50,230 nucleotides of DNA. Origin: JBJEFI01 sp051873875 (GTDB lineage Bacteria > Bacillota > Bacilli > Bacillales > Bacillaceae_G). A model generated the notes under the pieces. That model saw nothing but the letters and a program-made list of their open reading frames with translations. It was not told the DNA's origin and searched no databases. The stretch spans positions 1 to 50,230 of the forward strand of contig JBJEFI010000059.1 of NCBI GenBank assembly GCA_051873875.1, given 5' to 3'. Position numbers and translations under genes: made by a program. Shown here piece after piece: positions 33,370-40,897 of the stretch; the first letter of the stretch is position 1; every line of letters begins with the position of its first letter.

Positions 33370-34212
33370 CTAATCCATATCCCTTTTTTCTAATGGTAAT
33401 AAATTGAAGTTACCACGTTTTACATTAATTGTTTTTTCACGAATGTTCACATCTGTTAGTTGAATTAAGGATGTATAATTTTCAATTAAACGTTCTTCTG
33501 CATCAACCGACTCTACTAATACGCTAATTCCAACTAACTCTGCTTTAAATTCTTCTAATAAACTAATCATTCCTAAAATGGTACCGCCGGCTTTCATGAA
33601 ATCATCGACAATTAATACTTTCGTTCCTTCTGATAAACTACGTTTTGCTACAACCATTGAATGAATTCGTTTTGAAGAACCGGATACATAATTAATACTT
33701 ACTGTGGATCCTTCTGTCACTTTGCTATCTCTTCTCGCAATAACAACAGGTACATCTAAATAATTGGCAACTGCATATGCAAGTGGAATCCCTTTTGTTT
33801 CCACTGTCATAACAACGTCAATTTCTTTTTGTGAATATAATGAAGCAATTAAACGCCCTGCAATATTTACATGCTGTGGATTGCTTAATAAATCCGTCAT
33901 GTATAAATAACCACCTGGCAATAATCGATCAGATGTTGACAATAATTCACATAATTCATCAATAAAATGACTTACTTCTTCCTCACTAATATACGGAAGG
34001 TATTTCACACCACCAGCTGCTCCTGGTACAGTTAATAACGTTCCCATTCCTTGTTGTTCAAAAGTTTGTTTAACGATCACTAAATCCTCACTAATGGACG
34101 ATTTAGCCGATTCGTATCGCTCTGAAAAAAAAGTTAACGAAATTAATTTCCGAGGATGCTGTAATAAATAATACGTTAAATCAACAAGTCTAGCACTTCG
34201 TCTAACTTTCAT
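33370..34212 (-). CDS. purR: Purine operon repressor PurR
   Basis: Repressor of purine synthesis and transport genes, released from DNA by PRPP. The 280-residue protein has an N-terminal winged helix (MKVRRSARLVDLTYYLLQHP, then ISEDLVIVKQTF) and a phosphoribosyltransferase-fold C-terminal domain. That domain has the PRPP loop VLIVDDFMKAGGTILGM near residue 205. AGAGGTG precedes the ATG. It lies 53 bases after ispE; no PurBox pair is obvious in the short gap. Confidence 0.96.
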   Translation of the reverse strand: MKVRRSARLVDLTYYLLQHPRKLISLTFFSERYESAKSSISEDLVIVKQTFEQQGMGTLLTVPGAAGGVKYLPYISEEEVSHFIDELCELLSTSDRLLPGGYLYMTDLLSNPQHVNIAGRLIASLYSQKEIDVVMTVETKGIPLAYAVANYLDVPVVIARRDSKVTEGSTVSINYVSGSSKRIHSMVVAKRSLSEGTKVLIVDDFMKAGGTILGMISLLEEFKAELVGISVLVESVDAEERLIENYTSLIQLTDVNIREKTINVKRGNFNLLPLEKRDMD

Positions 34213-34265
34213 ACGACACCTCTAACTACGAATATTTAGTTATAATTTTATATGATTGTACGTTT

Positions 34266-35135
34266 TTATTCAAGAGGTTCACATTCCCCCAATAAACGGA
34301 CAGCATACACATTTTGACAAAAGCCTTTTAAGCCGTTATAAATACGATGCATTCTTGAATCATGATGTACTAACCCAAACACAGTTGGACCGCTACCACT
34401 CATTAACGCTGCATCTGCACCAAAACGCTTAATTTGTTCTTTAATCATTGCTACTTCTGGATACATTTTTAATGTAACGCTTTCTAATACATTTCCGACT
34501 CTATTACAAATTTCCACATAGTCGCCTTCTTCAATTGCTTGAACCATCTTTTCTACATTTGGATGGGTTACTTCTTTTACATTTAAGTTTCCATATACAT
34601 CTGCAGTAGAAACACCAATAACTGGCTTGGCTAATATAACCCAGCATGGCGGCGGTGCACTAATATGCTCAATAATTTCACCGCGTCCAGTTGCGATTGC
34701 CGTTCCCCCATACACGCAAAAAGAAACATCCGAACCAATTTCAGCTCCCAATTTGGCTAGTTGATCTAGAGATAAATTTAACTCCCACAATTTATTCAAA
34801 CCACGAAGAGCTGCTGCTGCATCACTACTCCCGCCGGCTAATCCTGCTGCAACTGGAATATTTTTTTCAATCTCGATTTCAACACCTTTTTTAATGTTAA
34901 ATCGCTTTTTTAGTAATTCAGCTGCTTTATATGCTAAATTACGCTGATCATCTGGTACATAACGGTTTTGGGATGTAATGCGAATCTCATCTTCTTCTAA
35001 CAATGTTAACTCCAGTCGATCTGCTAAATCGATTGTTGTCATAATCATCTTTACTTCATGATAACCATCGTCACGTTTTCCTAATACATCTAATGATAAA
35101 TTGATCTTTGCTGGTGCCTTCACCATTAATTTCAC
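34266..35135 (-). CDS. ispE: 4-diphosphocytidyl-2-C-methyl-D-erythritol kinase
   Basis: GHMP kinase of the MEP isoprenoid pathway. The 289-residue protein shows KAPAKINLSLDVLGKRDDGYHE, the ATP loop PVAAGLAGGSSDAAAALRG near residue 95 and the C-terminal MSGSGPTVFGL. The start is a GTG with AGGTG 6 bases upstream, giving MKLMVKAPAKINL and the B. subtilis length of 289. A GTG three codons earlier overlaps the ribosome site. The sspF terminator separates it from upstream genes, so a promoter should lie at about 35140-35235, though I see no strong one. Confidence 0.95.
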   Translation of the reverse strand: MKLMVKAPAKINLSLDVLGKRDDGYHEVKMIMTTIDLADRLELTLLEEDEIRITSQNRYVPDDQRNLAYKAAELLKKRFNIKKGVEIEIEKNIPVAAGLAGGSSDAAAALRGLNKLWELNLSLDQLAKLGAEIGSDVSFCVYGGTAIATGRGEIIEHISAPPPCWVILAKPVIGVSTADVYGNLNVKEVTHPNVEKMVQAIEEGDYVEICNRVGNVLESVTLKMYPEVAMIKEQIKRFGADAALMSGSGPTVFGLVHHDSRMHRIYNGLKGFCQNVYAVRLLGECEPLE

Positions 35136-35237
35136 GCTCTTCACCTACTATCAAAACAAGTTCATCTTCTTGTAATTGTAACATACTCTATGTACTTAAC
35201 GTGCTGCTTTTCAAAACATTACTAAAATATCCCTATT

Positions 35238-35270
35238 ACAAAAAACCGAAGTGCCTTCACACTTCGGTTT
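35238..35270 (-). terminator. sspF terminator
   Basis: An 11-bp stem (AAACCGAAGTG/CACTTCGGTTT) with a 5-base loop, ending in six T on the minus strand. It lies about 80 bases after the sspF stop. Confidence 0.9.
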
Positions 35271-35348
35271 GCCATAGTGACAATATGAAATCTATTGTAG
35301 TTGAATTTCATCATAAAAATCAACTCTGTTCCTTCATTTTTTTGTATT

Positions 35349-35522
35349 TTACGATTTCGTTAACTGTTGTTGTGCTAGTTCAATTGCACGTTTCACCATA
35401 TTTCCGGCATCTTTCGCTTTAATGCCGCCCCAGCCTTCTTTTTGAACTGTATCGTAAAATCCTAATTCTTTTGCTAACTCCTCTTTGAATTCCGTCGACA
35501 TAATACCACGTCTTCTACCCAC
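35349..35522 (-). CDS. sspF: Small acid-soluble spore protein SspF (alpha/beta type)
   Basis: A 57-residue gene that is easily missed because it is so short. It starts at a GTG with AGGAGG 9 bases upstream and encodes MGRRRGIMSTEFKEELAKEL. The alpha/beta-type SASP segment GWGGIKAKDAGNMVKRAIE follows. Such proteins coat and protect spore DNA; the germination-protease site seen in major SASPs is not evident. Order veg-sspF-ispE is the same as in B. subtilis, where SspF has 61 residues and is sigma-G dependent. I see no convincing sigma-G promoter in the 70-base gap to veg. Confidence 0.93.
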   Translation of the reverse strand: MGRRRGIMSTEFKEELAKELGFYDTVQKEGWGGIKAKDAGNMVKRAIELAQQQLTKS

Positions 35523-35591
35523 TAAGAAGCGCCTCCTTTTTTATCACTATGACACCATTATTATTTATTGGATTGCATTTATTGACACGTG

Positions 35592-35864
35592 TTAATTTTC
35601 ACCAGAGGCAATATCTTGATACTGATTTTCATCAAAAAAATGAAGTTGAACTGTTTCTGTGAGGACATCTGCGTAACTAAAAGATAAACGTTCGAAGGAA
35701 TTATCTACTTGCTCAAGCTGAACTATAAAAACAGCTGGATACGTTTCAGATAAGACGCCTAATTTTTCAATTGTTTTTTTTCGTCCGCTATTGGCCTTTA
35801 ATAACAATCGCCTTCCTACGTTACTATGTAAAGCGTCTTTTATTTCATTTAACTGTTTTGACAC
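35592..35864 (-). CDS. veg: Veg protein
   Basis: A 90-residue Veg family protein (GRRLLLKANSGRKKTIEKLG, then ETYPAVFIVQL, NSFERLSFSYADVLTETVQL). In B. subtilis Veg stimulates biofilm matrix genes by acting on SinR; here this is by homology. The start is a GTG with AGGTG 6 bases upstream; a GTG three codons earlier lies in that site. A TATAAT (about 35889-35894) lies upstream, but the strong TTGACA of the classical B. subtilis Pveg is not visible. Confidence 0.92.
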   Translation of the reverse strand: MSKQLNEIKDALHSNVGRRLLLKANSGRKKTIEKLGVLSETYPAVFIVQLEQVDNSFERLSFSYADVLTETVQLHFFDENQYQDIASGEN

Positions 35865-35948
35865 TCGCTCCACCTCTTTACATATTATATACCTTTCAAA
35901 CCGACCTTCTCTCCTACTACATAGTCTTTACTATTTGGCTATAATTAT

Positions 35949-35977
35949 GCAAAAAAGGTTGCACTACTGCAACCTTT
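35949..35977 (-). terminator. yabG terminator
   Basis: A 9-bp stem (AAGGTTGCA/TGCAACCTT) with short loop and TTTTTT tail on the minus strand, beginning at the yabG stop codon. Confidence 0.9.
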
Positions 35978-36851
35978 ACTCTTCGAAGGAATAATAGGGA
36001 ATACCCGTCCGCATAATTCCCCTCGTTTCAACTCCTCCTAATCCTTTTTCCCCTGTAATTGTTCCACGAATAACATCCCATATATTAATTTTATCCATAA
36101 AAGGGGTGTAACATACTTTTCCAACGATATAGACAGGATCTAACGCATGAATATTCACGCGCGTTGGAGAACTAGCAAAATTTGCTCCTGCTTGAATTAA
36201 ACCCTCAAAATGAGACTGACATGCACCAGCAAAAATAACAAGTTGATCAAGAGATGGTGCTTTCTTTCTCGCTTCTTTTACCGCTTCAATAAAATATTTA
36301 GAATGACGATATGCCCTTAAATCAGACATTTTTCCTTTTGAACTAGAATAAGCATCATGACCAGTAATAATCAAAATATCTGGATTATAATAATCAATAA
36401 GCCCACCTATTTTCTCAGGCATTTCCTCTTCTCGATAATACAAACCTTGCACTGTAATTCCCATTTTATTATACATATCAAGACACTTTTTTAAGTATAA
36501 TGGATCGCCATCTAGATGAAGCACCTTCCCTGGCATTTGAAAATATCGAATATCTGAGGCGTAATTTCCCGTTGCTATATATTCACTTTGTTGTCTTACT
36601 AATTGAAAGTTTTGGCGAAAAACTTTTAAAGCAGTTTCGATTTTTTCTCGCTCTACCTTTAATCGTTTTACATATTCTCTTTCGTTCATCACAACCAAAT
36701 CATCCACTGGTGCATCAGCAATTAATCGCAAATTCTCTCCATGCAAAATTGCCTCTTTTATCCCATTCTTTGTTCTAAACTCCATAATCCGAAAAATCAA
36801 ATCAAATTGATAAGACTTTCGACTAACGAAGTCACCTACCTTCATATCCAT
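35976..36851 (-). CDS. yabG: Sporulation-specific protease YabG
   Basis: A 291-residue member of the YabG family (290 in B. subtilis), a cysteine-type protease that processes spore coat proteins after assembly. Conserved stretches are GDPLYLKKCLDMYNKMGI, ITGHDAYSSSKG and VIFAGACQSHFEGLIQAGAN; the histidine in TGHDA and the cysteine in AGACQSH are the likely catalytic pair. GGAGGG lies 7 bases before the ATG. It has its own terminator and a sigma-K-like promoter about 57 bases upstream, in line with late mother-cell expression. Confidence 0.95.
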   Translation of the reverse strand: MDMKVGDFVSRKSYQFDLIFRIMEFRTKNGIKEAILHGENLRLIADAPVDDLVVMNEREYVKRLKVEREKIETALKVFRQNFQLVRQQSEYIATGNYASDIRYFQMPGKVLHLDGDPLYLKKCLDMYNKMGITVQGLYYREEEMPEKIGGLIDYYNPDILIITGHDAYSSSKGKMSDLRAYRHSKYFIEAVKEARKKAPSLDQLVIFAGACQSHFEGLIQAGANFASSPTRVNIHALDPVYIVGKVCYTPFMDKINIWDVIRGTITGEKGLGGVETRGIMRTGIPYYSFEE

Positions 36852-36907
36852 ATGCGTCCCTCCGTTAGTTTTACTCTCTTACGTAAGCAAAAGTAAACCT
36901 TCTTTGT

Positions 36908-36935
36908 TAGCCTATGTATAAAGATAAAAAAGGTG
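36908..36935 (-). promoter_or_regulatory. Sigma-K-like promoter of yabG
   Basis: On the minus strand CACC (36932-36935), 15 bp and CATAGGCTA (36908-36916). The sigma-K -10 consensus is CATAnnnTA with an AC at -35, and B. subtilis yabG is known to be sigma-K dependent. Confidence 0.6.
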
Positions 36936-36948
36936 AAAAAAGATTTCC

Positions 36949-37824
36949 TTACTCTTTATGAGCTAGTAAGGCATCACTTAAACGGCCGAATTCTTCAATC
37001 GAAAGTGTTTCACCTCGACGTTTCCCATCAATTCCTACTTCCGTTAATACTTGTTCTAATAATGCTTTTTTCTTTTGGAAGCCATTTAAATTGTTACCTA
37101 AGTTGTTCATTAATGTTTTACGACGTTGTGCAAAGCTTGCTCGTACAACAGAAAAGAAGAACTCTTCATCTTTCACTTCAACAGCCGGCCTTTCACGGAC
37201 TGTTAAACGAATAACAGCTGAATCTACATTTGGCTGTGGTACAAATACTGTTTTTGGAACAATCATTACTGTCTCTGCCTCTGTATAATATTGAATGGCA
37301 ATCGATAAAGAGCCATAATCTTTCGTTCCTGGTTTAGCAGAAATACGATCAGCAACTTCTTTTTGTAGCATAACAACGATGCCGCGCAGTGGTAATCCAT
37401 CTGTTAATAATTTCATTAAAATTGGCGTCGTTACATAATAAGGAAGGTTAGCAACAACCATAATATCTTGATTATCACCAAACTGCTCTTCAATTACCGA
37501 CTTCACATCCGCTTTTAACACATCGCTATGAATGACATTTACATGTGGATATGGCTCTAATGTTTCTTCTAAAATTGGTAATAAACGTTGGTCAATTTCA
37601 AAAGCAACAACCTTCTTTGCCTTCTTGGCAATTTGTTCTGTTAATGCTCCAATACCAGGACCAATTTCAATTGCACAGCTATCTTCTGTTAATTCTGCAT
37701 AGCTAACAATATTTCGTAATACATTTGTATCAATTAAAAAGTTTTGTCCTAAGCTTTTCTTAAATGAAAAACCATGTTTTTCTAAAATACTTCTTGTACG
37801 TATTGGTGTTGCGATATCTTTCAT
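36949..37824 (-). CDS. ksgA: 16S rRNA dimethyladenosine transferase
   Basis: Dimethylates two adjacent adenines (A1518/A1519 in E. coli numbering) near the 3' end of 16S rRNA. The 291-residue protein shows KKSLGQNFLID, the SAM loop EIGPGIGALTEQIA near residue 53 and the target-base motif NLPYYVTTPIL near residue 127. AGGA-type signals lie before the ATG, which overlaps the rnmV stop as ATGA, so translation is coupled. Confidence 0.96.
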   Translation of the reverse strand: MKDIATPIRTRSILEKHGFSFKKSLGQNFLIDTNVLRNIVSYAELTEDSCAIEIGPGIGALTEQIAKKAKKVVAFEIDQRLLPILEETLEPYPHVNVIHSDVLKADVKSVIEEQFGDNQDIMVVANLPYYVTTPILMKLLTDGLPLRGIVVMLQKEVADRISAKPGTKDYGSLSIAIQYYTEAETVMIVPKTVFVPQPNVDSAVIRLTVRERPAVEVKDEEFFFSVVRASFAQRRKTLMNNLGNNLNGFQKKKALLEQVLTEVGIDGKRRGETLSIEEFGRLSDALLAHKE

Positions 37825-38378
37825 TTCATTTCCTCCTGCATCATTTGCTGTAAAGCTTCACTAAATTGTTCTTTTGATATATTAAACATTTGTAATCGTT
37901 TATATAATTGTTTGCCGTTTGTATAACCTATTTTTAATAATTTCCCTAATACCATTCGACGTGCTTTTGCCTTTGAACCACCAATTAATCCTGCATCAAC
38001 TAAATCTTGATAATCAATTTCACTCACAAAAGCTTCCGCTACTTCATATACATTACATAGTGCTTTTCTTATTTCTTCATCAGAAGCATGCTCTACTCCT
38101 AAACCACGCTTTCCTTTGGCAATTGCTGCTTCCTTTGGCAAAAAGGCATGTTTGCAGCCAGGCACCTTTTCTGAAACGATATTTCGAATACGTTGGCCTG
38201 GATAATCTGGATCGGTAAAAATAATAACACCACGAACAGCTTGGGCATGACGTATCACTTCAATTGTTTGTTCACTTACAGCAGAACCATTTGTTTCAAT
38301 TGTATCGGCGCCGACTGCCCTTTTAATTGCAGTTGTGTCATCTTTTCCTTCCACTACAATAATTTCTTTTATATTCAT
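37821..38378 (-). CDS. rnmV: Ribonuclease M5
   Basis: Toprim nuclease that makes the final cuts in 5S rRNA maturation. The 185-residue protein starts with the Toprim glutamate motif (IIVVEGKDDTTAIKRAVGA), followed by FTDPDYPGQRIR and HAFLPKEAAIAKGKRGLGVEH. The start is the ATG with AAGGAG 6 bases upstream; nine codons of upstream frame were discarded. B. subtilis RnmV is 186 residues. It precedes ksgA, so two rRNA-processing enzymes share an operon. Confidence 0.95.
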   Translation of the reverse strand: MNIKEIIVVEGKDDTTAIKRAVGADTIETNGSAVSEQTIEVIRHAQAVRGVIIFTDPDYPGQRIRNIVSEKVPGCKHAFLPKEAAIAKGKRGLGVEHASDEEIRKALCNVYEVAEAFVSEIDYQDLVDAGLIGGSKAKARRMVLGKLLKIGYTNGKQLYKRLQMFNISKEQFSEALQQMMQEEMK

Positions 38379-38451
38379 ACGGTACTCCTTGATTTCTTCA
38401 TTCATGTTAACTTTACAATCTTAACATAAGTATAACCATTAGAAAAAGCCA

Positions 38452-38484
38452 TTAAAAAACAGTAGCAATTCCGCTACTGTTTTC
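38452..38484 (-). terminator. yabE terminator
   Basis: An 8-bp stem (ACAGTAGC/GCTACTGT) with a 6-base loop, extended by A/T pairs and followed by TTTTTTAATGG on the minus strand. It separates yabE from rnmV. Confidence 0.85.
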
Positions 38485-38516
38485 ATCTACTTATTTTTAA
38501 TTGTAAATTGCTCTTT

Positions 38517-39731
38517 TTAATCTAATACTTTAATTCTTACTTTTTTACGCCCCCAATTATATGCAGCCTTATCGTTTGGAACTAATATGTCAATTTTATA
38601 TCCTTTAATTGCACCACCAGTATCCCCTGCAATGGCAACTCCATATCCTTCTACCCATACTTTTGATCCTAACGGAATAACACGTGGGTCAACAGCAATT
38701 AATTTCATATATGGATTCGCGCCAATATTAATACCTGTAGCTGTCGTTCCGTTACAACCATCACACCAAGGTGTAAAAGCTGTCGCTTCAACTATGTATT
38801 CTCTTCCAGACATGGCTGGCTTTGCTGTAGTAGTGGTAGTCGTACCAGTAGTAGTCGAAGCTGGCTTTTTCGTTCCAAATACAATTTCTTTAGAAACGGC
38901 TTCTTTTATTACCTCTGATGACGTTAATTTACGCGATATCTCTTTGCCATTTTCTTTTATAACAACGTATGTTTCTTTTTTCTTTCCTTTTTGCCCTTCA
39001 GAGACAACTTCCTCTTCTCCTCTTAGCATGCTTTTATCTTCTCTTTTAATAATGCCGAACGGGATTTCTTTTTCAATTACGTTGCTGATTTTTTCAACTC
39101 GAACGACGTTTACTTTATCTCCTGTCTGAATAACCGTATCTAAAGAAGGGCTTACCTTATCTAGTTCGTTTAATGTTACCCCTTGCTTCTTTAAAAAATC
39201 AGCGACAGTAATCGAAGTCGACCATATTGTCTGCTCTTTTCCACCAATATTTGTTGGAACTTGAAAAGCCTTATTTACAACAATATCTAATCCTTTTGAT
39301 AATGGTGTGTCTAATGATGGTGTTACATCATCATTACTCGTTAATACAACACCTTGTTGTTTTAAAAACGCTTCGACATCTTTAGCAGGAGAAGCTACTA
39401 CTTTCTTTTTGCCATCTAACGTGAACTGTACGCTTTTTGCAAAGACAACCTTTACCTTTAAATCATCTTTAATTTCCGTTTTTGTACCTGGTAAAACAAT
39501 ATCATCGCCATCAATTTGGATGTTTTGTTCCTTTAAAAATTCTCCCACTGTATCTGCATGAGTAGAGATTACTTCTTTTTTTCCATCTAAATCTAATGTT
39601 ACAGTTTCTTTTAAACCAACGTACGCTCCTGTTCCAACCGTACTACTTAATGCGATTGCACCTGCTAGTTTTACTGTCAGTGTCTTACTTTCTTTTAATT
39701 TGACAATTACATTCTTTCTGTCAATCAACAT
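38517..39731 (-). CDS. yabE: Cell-wall protein YabE with DUF348 repeats, G5 and 3D domains
   Basis: A 404-residue exported protein related to resuscitation-promoting factors. After a membrane segment (about residues 18-38, AGAIALSSTVGTGAYVGL) come three DUF348 repeats (about 45-100, 100-155, 160-215). A G5 domain (VEKISNVIEKEIPFGI...) and a Thr-rich linker (TTTGTTTTTT) follow. The C-terminal 3D domain has its aspartates in AVDPRVIPLGS and GDTGGAIKGYKID. It is probably a peptidoglycan-cleaving transglycosylase. The chosen ATG has GGAGG 11 bases upstream, rather long; seventeen upstream codons were discarded. Confidence 0.9.
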   Translation of the reverse strand: MLIDRKNVIVKLKESKTLTVKLAGAIALSSTVGTGAYVGLKETVTLDLDGKKEVISTHADTVGEFLKEQNIQIDGDDIVLPGTKTEIKDDLKVKVVFAKSVQFTLDGKKKVVASPAKDVEAFLKQQGVVLTSNDDVTPSLDTPLSKGLDIVVNKAFQVPTNIGGKEQTIWSTSITVADFLKKQGVTLNELDKVSPSLDTVIQTGDKVNVVRVEKISNVIEKEIPFGIIKREDKSMLRGEEEVVSEGQKGKKKETYVVIKENGKEISRKLTSSEVIKEAVSKEIVFGTKKPASTTTGTTTTTTAKPAMSGREYIVEATAFTPWCDGCNGTTATGINIGANPYMKLIAVDPRVIPLGSKVWVEGYGVAIAGDTGGAIKGYKIDILVPNDKAAYNWGRKKVRIKVLD

Positions 39732-39886
39732 GAGTAAGAACGCCTCCTTTTTGTTTATAGATAACATATGCCCTATCATTCATGCTTACTGTACTCTACT
39801 AAACTATTATGCTAGCTTTTCCTTTATTATGCATAAGTATTTATACTTGGAAAACAAATTCGTTCGACATTGGTTTATTAGAATAA
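39732..39886 (-). promoter_or_regulatory. yabE upstream region
   Basis: About 155 bases without a gene. It holds an AAGTAT-TT-ATACTT inverted repeat (39835-39848) and a perfect TGTCGAA heptamer on the minus strand (39863-39869). I find no confident -35/-10 pair. B. subtilis yabE depends on extracytoplasmic-function sigma factors, but their motifs are not clear here. Confidence 0.3.
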
Positions 39887-39925
39887 GAAGAACATTGTCG
39901 AATAGTTCTTCAAACAATGTTCTTC
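39887..39925 (-). terminator. Hairpin after tatD, possible terminator
   Basis: A perfect 12-bp stem (GAAGAACATTGT/ACAATGTTCTTC) with a 15-base loop, 16 bases past the tatD stop. The T tail on the minus strand is poor (TTATTC). The loop contains another GAAGAAC, so the GTTCTTC arm can pair with either copy. Confidence 0.5.
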
Positions 39926-39941
39926 CCTGAACATTCCTATA

Positions 39942-40709
39942 TTATAAAATGTCGAATAGTTTTTTAGCATTATTTGTTGTCATGTTAGCAACTTCCTCGT
40001 AGCTCATTTCTTTTAATTCAGCAATTTCTTGCGCTACTAGTTTTACATAACAAGGTTCATTTCGTTTGCCACGATGAGGATGTGGCGTTAAATATGGGCA
40101 GTCTGTTTCAATCAAGATGTGCTCAATCGGAAGCGCTTTTGCTACTTCTTTTGGTTTCCTTGCATTTTTAAATGTAACTGGTCCACCAAATGAAATATAA
40201 AAGTTCATATCTATACATTGTTCAGCAACTTCTAAGCTACCACTAAAACAATGCATAATGCCACCTACTTCCTTTGCATCTTCCTCTTTTAAAATATCTA
40301 CAATATCTTGTGTCGCTTCTCGATTATGTATAATAATTGGTAATTTTACTTTCTTTGCTAATGCAATTTGTTTACGAAAAACTTCTTTTTGAATATCATG
40401 CGGCGATTTATCCCAATGATAATCTAACCCCATTTCACCAAGTGCTACAACTTTTGGGTGAGCTGCTAACTCCTCTAACCATTTTAAATGATCTTCTGTA
40501 AAATCAATGGCATCAACGGGGTGCCAGCCTACCGCTGCGTATAGAAATTCGTATTTTTCAACAAGTTCGATTGCCTTATTAATTGTTTCTTCATCGAAAC
40601 CAACAACAACCATTTTCTCTACGCCAGCTTCTCTTGCTCGATTGATTACTTCTTCTAAATCTTCGTTGTATTGTGTAGCATTTAAATGTACATGAGTGTC
40701 AAATAACAT
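39942..40709 (-). CDS. tatD: TatD-family deoxyribonuclease
   Basis: A metal-dependent hydrolase of the amidohydrolase superfamily; TatD proteins act as 3'-5' exonucleases or DNases in repair. The 255-residue protein starts with the metal motif DTHVHLN, followed by GEMGLDYHWDKSP, IHNREATQDI, HCFSGS and the closing LIETDCPYLTPHPHRGKRNEP. AAAGGAG lies about 8 bases before the ATG. It follows metG (terminator between) in the same order as B. subtilis yabD. Confidence 0.95.
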   Translation of the reverse strand: MLFDTHVHLNATQYNEDLEEVINRAREAGVEKMVVVGFDEETINKAIELVEKYEFLYAAVGWHPVDAIDFTEDHLKWLEELAAHPKVVALGEMGLDYHWDKSPHDIQKEVFRKQIALAKKVKLPIIIHNREATQDIVDILKEEDAKEVGGIMHCFSGSLEVAEQCIDMNFYISFGGPVTFKNARKPKEVAKALPIEHILIETDCPYLTPHPHRGKRNEPCYVKLVAQEIAELKEMSYEEVANMTTNNAKKLFDIL

Positions 40710-40830
40710 ATAGATTGCTCCTTTTACTATAATTTTAAAATATCACAAATTTCTTTTACTTTCCTAACGACAAGATAACAATTACATTACAAATCAAAGA
40801 CAAAATTTATAGAATATATTGTCTTTTTTT

Positions 40831-40879
40831 GTAGAAAAAAGAGATGTTACACGACATTGTTTCACGTGAAACATCTCTT
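40831..40879 (-). terminator. metG terminator (overlaps parS)
   Basis: The stem is GAGATGTT/AACATCTC (40841-40848 and 40870-40877), extended by A/T pairs to a T run on the minus strand. The right arm shares bases with the parS palindrome, which could also fold back on itself. Confidence 0.8.
40858..40873. promoter_or_regulatory. parS chromosome-segregation site
   Basis: TGTTTCACGTGAAACA is a perfect match to the Bacillus parS consensus TGTTnCACGTGAAACA, bound by ParB/Spo0J, which then loads CTP-dependent clamps and SMC. B. subtilis has a parS at about 4 degrees associated with metS, so this position is conserved. The site lies between metG and tatD, outside both coding regions. Confidence 0.93.
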
Positions 40880-40897
40880 TTCGACATTTTTTTACAT

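Noticed and set aside
35581..35596. CACGTG-centred near-palindrome at the veg stop, considered as a second parS
   Set aside because: Only the CACGTG core fits; the TGTTnC and GAAACA flanks of parS are missing and part of it is veg coding sequence.
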